Origin: Alphaproteobacteria bacterium
GTDB taxonomy: Bacteria > Pseudomonadota > Alphaproteobacteria > Micropepsales > Micropepsaceae
Direction of reading: 5' to 3'
Assembly (NCBI GenBank): GCA_019247845.1
Contig: JAFBAL010000011.1
Coordinates: 1 to 64,000, forward strand
Length of the DNA stretch: 64,000 bases
The notes under the pieces were generated by a model. It was not told where the DNA came from and ran no database searches. It was given only the letters and a program-made list of their open reading frames with translations. A program made the position numbers and the translations under genes. Of the stretch, positions 33,672 to 43,129 are shown in pieces. Position 1 is the stretch's first letter, and each line of letters opens with the position of its first letter.

Positions 33672-35147
33672 ATGCCACAGCAGAAGGGGCCGGTAGCGGT
33701 CGTCGATATCGGGTCGAACTCGGTGCGCCTGGTGGTCTATGAGGGCCTGGCGCGCGCGCCCGCGACCGTGCACAACGAAAAGGCCATCTGCTCCATTGGC
33801 CGCGACATGGTCACGACCGGACGGCTGCATGCCCAGGGCATGGAGATGGCGCTGGAGGTGCTGGGCCGCTTCAAGATATTGGCCGACGCACATGAGGTGA
33901 GCCTGCGCGAGGCGGTCGCCACCGCTGCCGCGCGCGACGCCGAGAACGGGCAGGAGTTCATCCGCAGAGCCGAGGCCGCCTGGGGCTCGCCGATCCGCGT
34001 GCTGGCGGGCGAAGAAGAGGCGCGCCTCGCCGCCGAGGGCGTGCTGGCCGGCATCCCCGACGCCGAGGGACTGGCCGCCGATCTCGGCGGCGGCAGCCTC
34101 GACATGGTGACGGTGAAGGGCGGACGGATGGGCGATGCCCATACGCTGCCCTTCGGCCCGCTTCGCCTGATGGACCAGGCCAAGGGCAGCCCGAACAAGG
34201 CGCGCGACCTCGTCGACGAGGGGCTCGAGAAGATCCCGAACCTGCGCGCGCTCGAGAAGCGCGCGCTCTATGCGGTGGGCGGAATCTGGCGAAGCGTGGC
34301 GCGCGTCGACATGGACCAGCAGTCCTATCCCTTGAGCGTGCTGCAGCACTATTCGATCCCGCGTTCACGCGCGCTTCGGCTGTGCGACGTGCTGTCGGTG
34401 CAGTCGAAGAAGTCGCTCGAGATGCTGCGCTCGGTCTCCAAGCGCCGCGCCGAGATGCTGCCCTATGGCGCGATCGTGCTCGAGCGCGTCCTGCTCGCGA
34501 CCAAGGCCGACGAGATCGTGGTCTCGGCCTATGGCTTGCGCGAGGGGCTGCTGCATGCCCGCCTTTCGCCGGAGGAGCGCGAGAAGGACCCGCTGCTCGA
34601 ATTCGCGGCGTCGGTGAACGCGCGCATGAGCCGCGCGCCGCAGCACGCGCACGAGATGATCCAGTGGTCGGCGCCCCTGTTTGCGGACGAGAATGCCGAG
34701 CTGCGCCGCATCCGCCAGGCGGTATGCCTGTTCTCCGACATCGGCTGGCGGCTGCACCCCGACTACCGCGCCGTGGGCACCTACGACCAGGCGCTGCACG
34801 CCCCGTTCGCCGGCGCCGACCACCGCGCCCGCGCGCTCATCGCCACCGCCCTGTTCCACCGCTATTCGGGCGACGAGGAGGTGCCGCGCAACCTGGCGAT
34901 CGAAGACCTGCTCGACAAGAACGACGAGGCGCTGGCGCTGCGCATCGGGCTCGTGGCCCGGCTCGCCTTCGCGCTCTCGGCTTCGGCGGTGGGCGAACTC
35001 GGCCAGACCAAGCTGCGCCTGACCCCCAACAAGCTCCTGCTCGACGTGCCGCGCCGGCGCGAGGCCATCGCGGGCGAGCCGGTCCTCAAGCGCCTGGGGG
35101 CGCTGGCCGCCAGCCTGGACCGCAAAGGCGAGCTTTTGATTGGTTAA
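33672..35147 (+). CDS. ppx: Exopolyphosphatase / guanosine-pentaphosphate phosphatase (Ppx/GppA)
   Basis: This 491-residue ASKHA-fold phosphatase has the N-terminal VAVVDIGSNSVRLVVYE phosphate-binding loop, VATAAARDAENGQEFIRRA, LAGEEEARLAAEGVL and the ADLGGGSLDMVTV second loop. The C-terminal half holds an HD-like helical region (HRARALIATALFHRYSGDE). It releases phosphate from polyphosphate and may hydrolyse pppGpp. It starts 1 bp after the ppk stop. The promoter for tatABC lies over its 3' end. Confidence 0.92.
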   Translation: MPQQKGPVAVVDIGSNSVRLVVYEGLARAPATVHNEKAICSIGRDMVTTGRLHAQGMEMALEVLGRFKILADAHEVSLREAVATAAARDAENGQEFIRRAEAAWGSPIRVLAGEEEARLAAEGVLAGIPDAEGLAADLGGGSLDMVTVKGGRMGDAHTLPFGPLRLMDQAKGSPNKARDLVDEGLEKIPNLRALEKRALYAVGGIWRSVARVDMDQQSYPLSVLQHYSIPRSRALRLCDVLSVQSKKSLEMLRSVSKRRAEMLPYGAIVLERVLLATKADEIVVSAYGLREGLLHARLSPEEREKDPLLEFAASVNARMSRAPQHAHEMIQWSAPLFADENAELRRIRQAVCLFSDIGWRLHPDYRAVGTYDQALHAPFAGADHRARALIATALFHRYSGDEEVPRNLAIEDLLDKNDEALALRIGLVARLAFALSASAVGELGQTKLRLTPNKLLLDVPRRREAIAGEPVLKRLGALAASLDRKGELLIG

Positions 35148-35164
35148 CGAACCGATCCTATAAA
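35136..35164 (+). promoter_or_regulatory. Sigma-70-type promoter for tatABC
   Basis: TTGATT (35136-35141) and TATAAA (35159-35164) are separated by exactly 17 bp and overlap the end of ppx. The predicted start near 35171 leaves a ~50-nt leader with the small hairpin GACGCC/GGCGTC and AAGGAG before the tatA ATG. Confidence 0.5.
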
Positions 35165-35222
35165 GGGGGTTCAAACCCGCCCGGCGAGACGCCATATAGG
35201 GCGTCGGTACAAGGAGAGCCCC

Positions 35223-35423
35223 ATGGGCACGTTCAGCATCTGGCACATTCTGGTCCTGGGGGCGATCGCGCTGCTTCTGTTCGGAGGCCGCTTCAAGATC
35301 TCCGACATGATGGGCGATCTCGGCAAAGGCATATCGAGCTTCCGCAAGGGCTTGAACGAGCACAACGAGCCGCCGCGCACGCTGCCGCCCGACACCCAGG
35401 CCGACGGCACCAAGAAAGACTGA
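35223..35423 (+). CDS. tatA: Twin-arginine translocase subunit TatA
   Basis: This 66-residue protein has a short N-terminal membrane helix ([20 protein letters not shown]), the FG hinge, an amphipathic helix ([20 protein letters not shown]) and a charged tail. TatA oligomers form the pathway for folded proteins with RR signals, such as the DUF1501 protein at 24048. An AAGGAG site precedes the ATG. tatB follows after 23 bp. Confidence 0.95.
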   Translation: MGTFSIWHILVLGAIALLLFGGRFKISDMMGDLGKGISSFRKGLNEHNEPPRTLPPDTQADGTKKD

Positions 35424-35446
35424 AATCACCGGGCGCGCCGCCGTCG

Positions 35447-35908
35447 ATGATCGACCTCAGCTGGAGCCACATCCTCATCGTCCTGATCGTGGCGCTGGTC
35501 GTCATCGGTCCGAAGGACCTGCCGCGATTCATGCGCATGGCGGGACGCTGGATGGGCAAGGCGCGCGCCATGGCCGATCAGTTCCGCCGCTCCTTCGACG
35601 AGATGTCGCGCCAGGCCGAGCTCGACGAGCTGCGCGCCGAGCTGAACGCGCTCAAGCACGACCGCCCGCTGGCCGGCACCACCCAGCCGATCATCCCCGA
35701 AGACATGATGTCGGGACCGAAGCCGGAGCTGCACGCGGCCGAGCCTGAGCCAGCCGCGCCTGCCCAACCCGTGCCTGCCGGACCCGCGCTTGCCGAGGCC
35801 GGACCTGCGGCGCCGGCCGAACCCGAAACTGCGGCGCGGGCGGAGCACGGATCTACTGAACCGGCGCCTGCCGAACCCGCGTCCGCGCCGGAGCGGCCCG
35901 CGCCATGA
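35447..35908 (+). CDS. tatB: Twin-arginine translocase subunit TatB
   Basis: This 153-residue protein has the membrane helix [20 protein letters not shown], then [20 protein letters not shown] and a long amphipathic helix ([20 protein letters not shown]). The last ~60 residues are rich in Pro, Ala and Glu ([16 protein letters not shown]) and look disordered, as in other alphaproteobacterial TatB proteins. TatB with TatC forms the signal-peptide receptor. Its stop overlaps the tatC ATG. Confidence 0.93.
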   Translation: MIDLSWSHILIVLIVALVVIGPKDLPRFMRMAGRWMGKARAMADQFRRSFDEMSRQAELDELRAELNALKHDRPLAGTTQPIIPEDMMSGPKPELHAAEPEPAAPAQPVPAGPALAEAGPAAPAEPETAARAEHGSTEPAPAEPASAPERPAP

Positions 35909-36705
35909 CCACGGCGACCAAGGAGGACGAGGACGCGATCGAGGCGACCAAGGCGCCGCTGCTCGATCACCTGCTCGAGCTGCGCAAGCGGCTGATCTGG
36001 TCGATCGTGGCCTTCGTCGTCAGCTTCTTCATCTGCTTCTTCTTCGCCAAGGACATCTTCGCGTTCCTGACGGTGCCGCTGGCCGACGCGATGAAGGGGA
36101 TGCCGAACAATCACCTGATCGCGACGGGCCTGCCGGAGACCTTCTTCACCTATATGAAGCTCGGGATGTTCGCAGGCCTGTGCCTGGCGTTCCCGTTCAT
36201 CGCGGGCCAGGTGTGGATGTTCGTGGCGCCCGGCCTCTATCGCAACGAGCGCGCAGCGTTCCTCCCCTTCCTGATCGCCACGCCCGTGCTCTTCGTCACC
36301 GGCGCGGCCTTCGTGCTCTATGTGATGATGCCGTTCGCGATCCGCGCGCTGATGATGCTGGATACGCCGGGCGACGTCGGCCACATGGGCATCCAGCTGC
36401 TGCCCAAGGTGAGCGAGTACCTGGATTTCGTGACCACGCTGATCTTCGCCTTCGGGCTGACCTTCCAGATGCCCGTGCTGCTGACGCTTCTGGGCCGCGT
36501 CGGCATCGTCACCGCCAAGCAGCTGCGCGCCGCGCGCCGCTACGCCATCGTGGGCATCACCGCGGTCGCGGCCGTGCTGACCCCGCCGGACATCTTCAGC
36601 ATGGTCAGCCTGATCGTGCCGCTGGTCGCGCTCTACGAGATATCGATCGTCCTGGTCTGGACCTTCGAGCGCCGGCAGGCGAAGGAAGAGGCGGCGGAGT
36701 CCTAA
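35905..36705 (+). CDS. tatC: Sec-independent protein translocase TatC
   Basis: This 266-residue protein has six membrane helices. It contains the conserved cytosolic start [35 protein letters not shown], and the [17 protein letters not shown] block with the essential Glu replaced by Gln-type context seen in several alphaproteobacteria, then [12 protein letters not shown]. It binds the twin-arginine motif of substrates. It overlaps tatB by 4 bp and the convergent sulfotransferase gene by 4 bp. serS usually follows tatC directly in this class; here two minus-strand genes are interposed. Confidence 0.95.
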   Translation: MTTATKEDEDAIEATKAPLLDHLLELRKRLIWSIVAFVVSFFICFFFAKDIFAFLTVPLADAMKGMPNNHLIATGLPETFFTYMKLGMFAGLCLAFPFIAGQVWMFVAPGLYRNERAAFLPFLIATPVLFVTGAAFVLYVMMPFAIRALMMLDTPGDVGHMGIQLLPKVSEYLDFVTTLIFAFGLTFQMPVLLTLLGRVGIVTAKQLRAARRYAIVGITAVAAVLTPPDIFSMVSLIVPLVALYEISIVLVWTFERRQAKEEAAES

Positions 36706-37598
36706 CCCGTCTCGCCCGTCGCCAGCCATTTCGCGCAGTCGGGGCCGAGCTCGGCGACCGCGCGCGTCTCGTAGGCCGCGACGTCCTGCGCCGGCAGCAC
36801 GTCGCGCCAGCGGCCGTTGGTGCCTTTGTGGATGAAGGTGCTCGCGCCGCCCTCCCACAGGATGCCGCCCAAGGGCGCGCTCTTGTCGGCGTGCGCCTTC
36901 ATATAGTCGAAGGTGCAGTGCTCGACCATCGCGTCCCACTTGGTGTCGTCGATCTCGATGTCCAGGAACTTCGCGATGCGCCGCATCGTGCCGGGCATGT
37001 CGGCCTTCATCGCACCGAAATGCAGCATCATCACGTTGGGCAGGGCGCGCAGCGCCCACCAGCTGCGCACGTTCTCCCAGAACGGCCAGAACGGATAGCC
37101 GTCGCGCGCCAGCCAGCGGCGGAAATAGGGCACGATCTCGAGGTCGACGCGGCCGATCGGCTCGCCGACGAGGCCCGGCGTGTTGTTGAGCGCGTCGTAC
37201 CACACCTGGTTGGCGGTGAGATGATGGTTGTAGAGGCTCCACGCCGCGTCGCGTCCGTCGCGCCCTATGTAGAAGTACTTGGCCTTGGGCGAGAACACGA
37301 GCGCGTCGACGGGAAGATGCGTCTTCAGGAAGCGGCGGTGGGTCTGCGCCTCGACCATCGGCAGCTTGACCTCTTTCGGCGGCACGCGCAGGTCGAGCCA
37401 AGGCGACATCTCGGCGACGGGCAGGTCCTCGCGGCCGGCGAATAACAGCTGGCCAACGATCTGCTGCAGCCAGGTCGTGCCCGACTTCGCATAGGTCGCG
37501 ATCACGATGTCGTCGTCGCGGAACGCGAGGTCGTTCCAGATCGTCGAATCGAAATGATGGCTGTGGATCTCGCGCGTCTTGGTCGGCAAAGCGGACAT
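36702..37598 (-). CDS. Sulfotransferase domain protein
   Basis: This 298-residue cytosolic-type sulfotransferase should move sulfate from PAPS to a hydroxyl or amine. The PAPS 5'-phosphate loop is [14 protein letters not shown], the 3'-phosphate contact region [18 protein letters not shown], and the C-terminal loop [13 protein letters not shown] corresponds to the RKGxxGDW motif. The acceptor His is expected in RFLKTHLP. The substrate is unknown. It is convergent with tatC (4-bp overlap) and has an SD of GGAGGGG before its ATG. Its location between tatC and serS looks like a lineage-specific insertion. Confidence 0.87.
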   Translation of the reverse strand: MSALPTKTREIHSHHFDSTIWNDLAFRDDDIVIATYAKSGTTWLQQIVGQLLFAGREDLPVAEMSPWLDLRVPPKEVKLPMVEAQTHRRFLKTHLPVDALVFSPKAKYFYIGRDGRDAAWSLYNHHLTANQVWYDALNNTPGLVGEPIGRVDLEIVPYFRRWLARDGYPFWPFWENVRSWWALRALPNVMMLHFGAMKADMPGTMRRIAKFLDIEIDDTKWDAMVEHCTFDYMKAHADKSAPLGGILWEGGASTFIHKGTNGRWRDVLPAQDVAAYETRAVAELGPDCAKWLATGETG

Positions 37599-37683
37599 GA
37601 ACCCCTCCGTTCGAAGGGGCGCCGTCTAGCATATCCTCAAGGCAAGGTAAGGGGGGCTGCGAACCGACGTTCGGCCGACCGGG

Positions 37684-37830
37684 CTAGGCGGTCTTGGCCG
37701 CGGCGGCCTCTTCGCGCGCCTGGCGCCGACGCTCGCGGTTCCAGCGATGCCACTGGACGCCGCCGCAAATGCGGCCGCCGATCAGGGCGAAGGTGCCGAG
37801 CGCATAGAGGATTTCCGGTTCCACGGTCAT
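37684..37830 (-). CDS. Small hypothetical protein with one membrane segment
   Basis: This 48-residue ORF encodes MTVEPEILYALGTFALIGGR, WHRWNRERRRQAREEAAAAK and a short end: a hydrophobic first half then a very basic tail, a layout typical of small inner-membrane proteins. It lies between the sulfotransferase and serS, divergent from serS, in the 330-bp gap that would otherwise be empty. No strong ribosome-binding site and no known family. The charge pattern supports a real gene, but weakly. Confidence 0.4.
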   Translation of the reverse strand: MTVEPEILYALGTFALIGGRICGGVQWHRWNRERRRQAREEAAAAKTA

Positions 37831-37930
37831 GCGCAATAAACGAACGGCAATCGGCCTTGGTTCCCGGTGAGGGTTTACGCGGACGCCCCGCCGTGCCATG
37901 ACCCCGCTGTTTCCTTGGGTTTTTACGGCG

Positions 37931-39232
37931 ATGCACGATATCAAAGCGATCCGCGACGACCGCGAGGCCTTCGTTGCCAGCCTGCAGCGCCGGGGTATCG
38001 CGGACGCCGAGTCGGCCGCTACCGACATCCTCGACCGCGACCACGGGTTGCGCGCGCTGCAGACCCGCCTCCAGCAGGCGCAGGCGCGCCGCAACGAGGC
38101 CTCCAAGCTGATCGGCCAGGCCAAAGCCAAAAAGGACGAGACGCAGGCCCAGGCGCTGATGGCCGAGGTGGCGGGGCTCAAGGACGAGATCCAGAAGGGC
38201 GAAGAGGAAGAGCGCACGCTCAAGGCCGAGCTGGACGGCTTCGTCGCCACGCTGCCCAACATCCCCGTCGCCGAAGTGCCCGACGGCACCGACGAGAGCG
38301 GCAATGTCGAGGTGCTGGCGCGCGCCTGGGGCTCGCGCCCGGCGATGAATGCGGCGGCCGAGCATTTCGATCTGGGTGAAGCGCTCGGCATGATGGATTT
38401 CGAGCGCGCCGCGAAGGTGTCGGGCGCGCGGTTCGTGTATCTCAAGGGCGCGCTGGCCCGGCTGGAGCGCGCGCTGGGGGCGTTCATGCTCGACACCCAT
38501 ACGGGCCTGTTCGGCTACACCGAGATGGTGCCGCCGCTGATGGTGCGCGACGACGCGGCCTTCGGCACGGGGCAGCTGCCGAAATTCGAAGAGGACCTGT
38601 TCCAGACCGCGACCGCGGGCAACCGGATGTGGCTCATCCCCACCGCCGAGGTCTCGCTCACCAACTATGTGCGCGAGGAGATCCTCGACGAGTCCCAGCT
38701 GCCGCTGCGCATGACGGCGTGGACGCCGTGCTTCCGCGCGGAAGCCGGCGCGGCGGGCAAGGACACGCGCGGCATGATCCGCCAGCATCAGTTCTCCAAG
38801 GTCGAGCTCGTCTCCATCGCGACGCCGGAGCAATCCAACGACGAGCACGAGCGCATGACCGATTGCGCGCAGGAGATCCTGAAGCGCTTAAATTTGCATC
38901 ATCGCGTGATGACGCTCTGCGCCGGCGACATGGGCTTCACCGCCAGGAAGACCTACGACATCGAAGTGTGGCTGCCGGGGCAGGGACGCTTCCGCGAGAT
39001 ATCGTCCTGCTCGAACTGCGGCGACTTCCAGGCGCGGCGCATGAACGCGCGCTACCGCCCTAAGGATTCCAAGGCGACGCGCTTCGTCCACACCTTGAAC
39101 GGCTCCGGCCTCGCGGTCGGGCGCACGCTCATCGCGGTGCTCGAGAACTACCAGGAGCCCGACGGCGCCATCGCCGTCCCCGACGCGCTCAAGCCCTATA
39201 TGGGCGGGATGAGCCGCATCGAGAAGCCGTGA
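37931..39232 (+). CDS. serS: Seryl-tRNA synthetase
   Basis: This 433-residue class II synthetase charges tRNA-Ser. The N-terminal coiled-coil arm ([20 protein letters not shown] and following) is followed by the class II core: [22 protein letters not shown], motif 2 [20 protein letters not shown], and motif 3 [27 protein letters not shown] is the family start; an in-frame ATG at 37898 adds eleven residues without similarity. A GTGA overlap joins it to the GNAT gene. Confidence 0.97.
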   Translation: MHDIKAIRDDREAFVASLQRRGIADAESAATDILDRDHGLRALQTRLQQAQARRNEASKLIGQAKAKKDETQAQALMAEVAGLKDEIQKGEEEERTLKAELDGFVATLPNIPVAEVPDGTDESGNVEVLARAWGSRPAMNAAAEHFDLGEALGMMDFERAAKVSGARFVYLKGALARLERALGAFMLDTHTGLFGYTEMVPPLMVRDDAAFGTGQLPKFEEDLFQTATAGNRMWLIPTAEVSLTNYVREEILDESQLPLRMTAWTPCFRAEAGAAGKDTRGMIRQHQFSKVELVSIATPEQSNDEHERMTDCAQEILKRLNLHHRVMTLCAGDMGFTARKTYDIEVWLPGQGRFREISSCSNCGDFQARRMNARYRPKDSKATRFVHTLNGSGLAVGRTLIAVLENYQEPDGAIAVPDALKPYMGGMSRIEKP

Positions 39233-39717
39233 CCGTCGCGCTGCGCCGCTTATCGATGGCCGACGCGCCGGCGCTGCATGCGATCTTCGCCGACGCCGAA
39301 GCGATGCAATACTGGTCGCGCCTGCCGCATACCGACATCGTGGAGACGCAAGCCTGGCTCGCGAAGGCGATCGACGGCGTCGAGGCGGGCGATGCGGACG
39401 AATATGCGGTCGAGCTCGACGGCATGCTCGTCGGCCGCATCGGGCTTTGGCAGGGAAACGAAGTCGGCCTGATCTTCGCGCCGTCGGTCTGGGGCAGGGG
39501 CGTGGCGCGCGCGGCGATGGGCGAGCTGATCGCGCGGGCGAAAGAACGCGGCGTGCGGTCCATCATGGCCGACATCGATCCGCGCAACGGCCGCGTGCGC
39601 GCTTTCCTGGAGAAATTCGGCTTCCGCAAGACGGGTGCGGCGAAGAACACCTACAAGCTCGGAGACATTTGGACCGACAGCGAGTATCTAACCTTGGAGC
39701 TTTCCGAGGAGCCGTAG
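39229..39717 (+). CDS. GNAT family N-acetyltransferase (RimJ/RimL-like)
   Basis: This 162-residue acetyltransferase has the RimJ/L-like start [18 protein letters not shown], the acetyl-CoA loop in [20 protein letters not shown] (Q/RxxGxG/A pattern), and the C-terminal ALxxLGF-type [11 protein letters not shown]. Acceptor unknown: possibly a ribosomal protein N-terminus or a small molecule. It starts at a GTG overlapping the serS stop and ends immediately before surE, so it sits inside the serS-surE operon. Confidence 0.88.
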   Translation: MTVALRRLSMADAPALHAIFADAEAMQYWSRLPHTDIVETQAWLAKAIDGVEAGDADEYAVELDGMLVGRIGLWQGNEVGLIFAPSVWGRGVARAAMGELIARAKERGVRSIMADIDPRNGRVRAFLEKFGFRKTGAAKNTYKLGDIWTDSEYLTLELSEEP

Positions 39718-40482
39718 TTGCGTATTCTTGTGACAAATGACGACGGCATCCACGCGCCCGGCCTGCTTGTCGCCGAGCGCATCGCCCGTGCGCTGTCGGA
39801 CGACGTGTGGATCGTGGCGCCGGAGACCGAGCAGTCCGGCGCCTCGCATTCGCTGACGCTTGCGCTGCCGCTGCGCCTGCGCGAGATCGATCCTCGACGT
39901 TTCGCCGTCACCGGCACGCCGACCGATTGCGTGATGATGGCTTGCGCCCATGTGATGAAGGACGCGGCCCCGGCGCTGATCCTCTCCGGCGTCAATCGCG
40001 GCTCGAACCTCGCCGACGACGTCACCTATTCCGGCACCATCGCGGGCGCGATGGAGGGCTGCGCGCTGGGCATCCCCTCGATCGCGCTGTCGCAGGCCTA
40101 CGGCTTCGAGCCCGGGTCCGAGCTCCGCTGGGACTGCGCCGAGACGCACGGGCCGAAGGTGATCGGCCGTCTCGTCGAGCTCGGCTGGCCGAGCGACGTC
40201 CTGATGAACATCAACTTCCCCGACACGCCGGCGGACGGCGTCAAGGGCGTCGAGATCACGATGCAGGGCAAGCGCGATCTGCAGACCGCGGCGCTCGACC
40301 GCCGCATCGACGCGCGCGGCTTCCCGTACTTCTGGATCGGCTTCAAGCGCGTGCGCTCGAACCCCAAAGCCGGCACCGACCTGCGCGCGATCTACGAGAA
40401 GCGCATCTCGGTGACGCCGCTGCATCTGAACCTCACCGAACGCACCGTCATGGAGGAGCTCCGCCAGGCTTTTCAGACGTGA
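39718..40482 (+). CDS. surE: 5'-nucleotidase SurE
   Basis: This 254-residue metal-dependent nucleotidase has MRILVTNDDGIHAPG with metal-binding Asp8-Asp9, EQSGASHSLTL, and LSGVNRGSNLADDVTYSGTI with the metal-binding Asn. It hydrolyses nucleoside 5'-monophosphates and is linked to survival under stress. The start is a TTG directly after the GNAT stop. The stop overlaps pcm's GTG. The order surE-pcm-nlpD matches the well-known gammaproteobacterial arrangement, here without rpoS. Confidence 0.95.
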   Translation: MRILVTNDDGIHAPGLLVAERIARALSDDVWIVAPETEQSGASHSLTLALPLRLREIDPRRFAVTGTPTDCVMMACAHVMKDAAPALILSGVNRGSNLADDVTYSGTIAGAMEGCALGIPSIALSQAYGFEPGSELRWDCAETHGPKVIGRLVELGWPSDVLMNINFPDTPADGVKGVEITMQGKRDLQTAALDRRIDARGFPYFWIGFKRVRSNPKAGTDLRAIYEKRISVTPLHLNLTERTVMEELRQAFQT

Positions 40483-41159
40483 CCGATCCGCGCGCCATAC
40501 AGCTGATCATGACGCTGCGCCGTCACGGCATCGCCGACGGCAAGGTGCTCGATGCCCTGGAGCGCACGCCACGCGAGATCTTCGTCGACAAGCCGTTCGA
40601 GAGCTCGGCCTATGACAATACCGCGCTGCCCATTGCCTGCGGCCAGACGATCAGCCAGCCCTATATCGTCGCCTATGTGACGCAGGAATTGAATTTGGAG
40701 CCGCAGATGCGCGTGCTCGAGCTCGGAACCGGCTCGGGCTATCAGGCCGCGGTGCTCAGCCCGCTGTGCCGGCGCGTCTATACCATCGAGCGCCACCGCC
40801 ATCTGTTGCGCCAGGCCGAGGCGCGCTTCAAGACGCTCAAGCTCGACAACGTCGTTACGCGCCATGCCGACGGGCTCGAGGGCTGGCGCGAGCAGGCGCC
40901 GTTCGACCGCATCCTGCTGTCGGCGGCGGTGGACGAGGTGCCGTTAATCCTTATCGAACAGTTAAAGCCAGGCGGCGCCTTGATCGCGCCGGTCGGCGCT
41001 GTGCCGAAATCGAACGATTTCGCCGCGGTGGCAAGTGTTTCTCAACGATTGGAGCGGATCATCCGGACCGAGAACGGGATCAAGCGCGAAGAGCTGATCC
41101 CGGTGATGTTCGTTCCGATGGTCGAGGGGCTCCCTCATGACGGTGAGAAAAAAGGTTGA
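40479..41159 (+). CDS. pcm: Protein-L-isoaspartate O-methyltransferase
   Basis: This 226-residue repair enzyme methylates isoaspartyl residues with SAM. Motif I is VLELGTGSGYQAAVL; ALPIACGQTISQPYIVAYVT at the N-terminal side and DRILLSAAVDEVP further on are family markers. The GTG start overlaps the surE stop. The stop is overlapped by the next gene by 23 bp, so pcm and the LytM lipoprotein are tightly coupled. Confidence 0.95.
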   Translation: MTDPRAIQLIMTLRRHGIADGKVLDALERTPREIFVDKPFESSAYDNTALPIACGQTISQPYIVAYVTQELNLEPQMRVLELGTGSGYQAAVLSPLCRRVYTIERHRHLLRQAEARFKTLKLDNVVTRHADGLEGWREQAPFDRILLSAAVDEVPLILIEQLKPGGALIAPVGAVPKSNDFAAVASVSQRLERIIRTENGIKREELIPVMFVPMVEGLPHDGEKKG

Positions 41160-41913
41160 AGCCGGACTGATCCTGGTCATGGCGGCGGCGCTGTGCGCCT
41201 GCACCACCAGCCCGCGTTCTGACTTCTCCTGGGACCTGAAGGACCGCCGCCCGCCCAAGCCGCGCGTCGTCGTCGCGTACGGCCCGCACGCGGTCGCGCT
41301 TCCCCCCGTCGAGCGCCAACTGACGCCGCCGCAATACGGCATGCCCAAGCAGCAGCAGCAATCTTCGCGCGTCGCCACCGCCGCCCCGACGCCGACGCAG
41401 AAGCCGCGTAGGACGCCCGGCTGGTACACGCCGAGCCCTGCGCCGCAGCAAACGCCGCAGACCCAGGTCGCGACGCGCGACGAGCCGCGCGTCGCCGTCG
41501 ACAATGCGGTCGGCTTCCAATGGCCGGTGAAGGGCGGGCACATCGTCTCCGGCTTCGGCAGCAGCGGCGACGGCCAGCGCAACGACGGCATCAACATCGC
41601 GGTCGACAACGGCACGCCGGTGCATGCCGCGGCGAGCGGCACGGTCAGCTATTGCGGCAACGAGCTCAAAGGCTTCGGCAACCTGGTGCTGATCCGCCAC
41701 GACAACGGCTATATCACCGCCTATGCGCATGTCGGCAGCATCGTCGTCAATCGCGGCGACCGCGTGCTCGGCGGGCAGGTGATCGCGACCTCGGGCGCGA
41801 CCGGCGACGTCGCGGCACCCCAGCTGCATTTCGAGATCCGCGGGCTCAACCAGCGCCCCGTGAACCCCGCCGCCTATCTGCCCAGGACGACGCAGGTCGC
41901 GGCGAATTCCTAA
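41137..41913 (+). CDS. NlpD-like LytM-domain lipoprotein with degenerate metal site
   Basis: This 258-residue protein has a lipoprotein signal (AALCACTTS, lipobox LCAC), a long Pro/Gln/Thr-rich linker (residues ~45-120) and a C-terminal M23/LytM domain (FQWPVKGGHIVSGFG to QLHFEIRGLNQRPVNP). Active M23 peptidases have HxGxD; here the place reads RNDGINIAV, with Asn for both His and Asp, so zinc binding is probably lost. That is the pattern of NlpD/EnvC-type amidase activators. There is no recognisable LysM domain. It overlaps pcm by 23 bp. Confidence 0.85.
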   Translation: MTVRKKVEAGLILVMAAALCACTTSPRSDFSWDLKDRRPPKPRVVVAYGPHAVALPPVERQLTPPQYGMPKQQQQSSRVATAAPTPTQKPRRTPGWYTPSPAPQQTPQTQVATRDEPRVAVDNAVGFQWPVKGGHIVSGFGSSGDGQRNDGINIAVDNGTPVHAAASGTVSYCGNELKGFGNLVLIRHDNGYITAYAHVGSIVVNRGDRVLGGQVIATSGATGDVAAPQLHFEIRGLNQRPVNPAAYLPRTTQVAANS

Positions 41914-41928
41914 GCCCGTCGCGAATTC

Positions 41929-42720
41929 CTAGATCGCCTTGCCCAGCGCGCCCGCCACGTCCTGGATGAACTGCCAGGCGACGCGGCCCGAGCGCGCGCC
42001 GCGCGCCGCCGACCATTGCAGCGCGCGCGCATGCAGGTCGGCCGCTGCCAGGCGATAGTGCTGCGCATACGCATCGACCATCGCGAGATATTCGTCCTGG
42101 CTGCAATTGTGGAAGCCGAGCCACAGCCCGAAGCGGTCGGAAAGCGAGACCTTCTCGTCCACCGCCTCGCCCGGATTGACCGCCGCGGCGCGCTCGTTGT
42201 CGAGCATCTCGCGCGGCATCAGGTGGCGCCGGTTCGAGGTGGCATAGAGCAGCACGTTCGCCGGCCGCCCCTCGATCCCGCCCTCGAGCGCGGCCTTGAG
42301 CGATTTGTAGCTGGTGTCGTCCTTGTCGAACGAAAGATCGTCACAATATAGCAGGAAGCGCCGCTTGTCGGCGCGCAGGATACGCAAGAGTGAGGGCAGG
42401 GTTGCGATCTCCTCGCGATGGATTTCGACCAGGACCAGCCGCTTGGCGGCCGCGAGCCCGGCGTTGACCTCGGCATGCGCCGCCTTGACCAGCGAGGACT
42501 TGCCCATGCCGCGCGCGCCCCACAGCAGCGCGTTGTTGGCGGGCAGGCCGGCGGCGAACCGCCGCGTGTTCTCGAGCAGCGTGTCGCGGGCCGCATCGAC
42601 GCCCACGAGCAGGCCGAGCGGCAGCCGCGCCACGCGCTCCACCGGGACCAGACCGTCCTGGGCGGGCTCCCAGACGAAGGCCGTGCCTTTGGGCGGGACC
42701 TTCAAGGCCTTGATTTCCAT
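41929..42720 (-). CDS. DUF815 family AAA ATPase
   Basis: This 263-residue ATPase has a Walker A WGARGMGKSSLVKA (about residues 67-80), Walker B-like FLLYCDDLSF, and the conserved GIEGRPANVLLYATSNRRHL and FGLWLGFHNCSQDEYL blocks of DUF815 proteins. The role of the family is unknown; a co-ordination with protein export or division is sometimes suggested by its neighbours (yajC-secD), as here. It is convergent with the LytM gene and divergent from yajC. Confidence 0.88.
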   Translation of the reverse strand: MEIKALKVPPKGTAFVWEPAQDGLVPVERVARLPLGLLVGVDAARDTLLENTRRFAAGLPANNALLWGARGMGKSSLVKAAHAEVNAGLAAAKRLVLVEIHREEIATLPSLLRILRADKRRFLLYCDDLSFDKDDTSYKSLKAALEGGIEGRPANVLLYATSNRRHLMPREMLDNERAAAVNPGEAVDEKVSLSDRFGLWLGFHNCSQDEYLAMVDAYAQHYRLAAADLHARALQWSAARGARSGRVAWQFIQDVAGALGKAI

Positions 42721-42811
42721 GGCTCAAGCGGCTCCGACGGCATGGTTGCAAAGGGGACCGCCAAAGCTATAGTCCGCCGTTCCAAGCTTCAATTCCCGGA
42801 AAAACCGACAA

Positions 42812-43126
42812 ATGCCTGGCATGGATAGTTTCACCGCGATCGCGCCGCTGATCTTCATCTTCGCGATCATGTATTTCCTGCTCATCCGCCCGCAGCAGCA
42901 GCGCATGAAGCAGCTCAAGTCGATGATCGACAACGTGCGCCGCGGCGACACGGTGATCACCGCCGGCGGGCTGGTCGGCAAGGTAGTGAAGGCGCCGGCG
43001 GCGGACGACCCCGAGATCACGGTGGAGATCGCCGACAACGTCCAGGTCAAGGTCGTCAAGGCTACGCTGAGCGAGGTGCGCTCCAAGTCCCAGCCCGTCG
43101 ACACCAAGGCCGAGGCCGGGAAGTAA
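42812..43126 (+). CDS. yajC: Preprotein translocase subunit YajC
   Basis: This 104-residue single-span protein has the N-terminal helix TAIAPLIFIFAIMYFLLIRP followed by QQQRMKQLKSMIDNVRRGD and VITAGGLVGKVVK, all typical. It associates with SecDF to aid Sec export. secD follows after 3 bp. The promoter must lie in 42721-42811 between it and DUF815. Confidence 0.95.
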   Translation: MPGMDSFTAIAPLIFIFAIMYFLLIRPQQQRMKQLKSMIDNVRRGDTVITAGGLVGKVVKAPAADDPEITVEIADNVQVKVVKATLSEVRSKSQPVDTKAEAGK

Positions 43127-43129
43127 GCC

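Noticed and set aside
35170..35185. GGGTTCAAACCCGC resembling a tRNA T-arm
   Set aside because: No acceptor, D-arm or anticodon stem surrounds it; it is part of the tatA leader.
40944..40968. Paired TTAA sites inside pcm as a CtrA box
   Set aside because: The spacing is 14 bp, not the 7 bp of CtrA sites, and it is inside a coding region far from any start.
41902..41931. Direct repeat GCGAATTCCTA twice between the LytM and DUF815 genes
   Set aside because: Only 11 bp long and explained by the two convergent gene ends; no sign of function.
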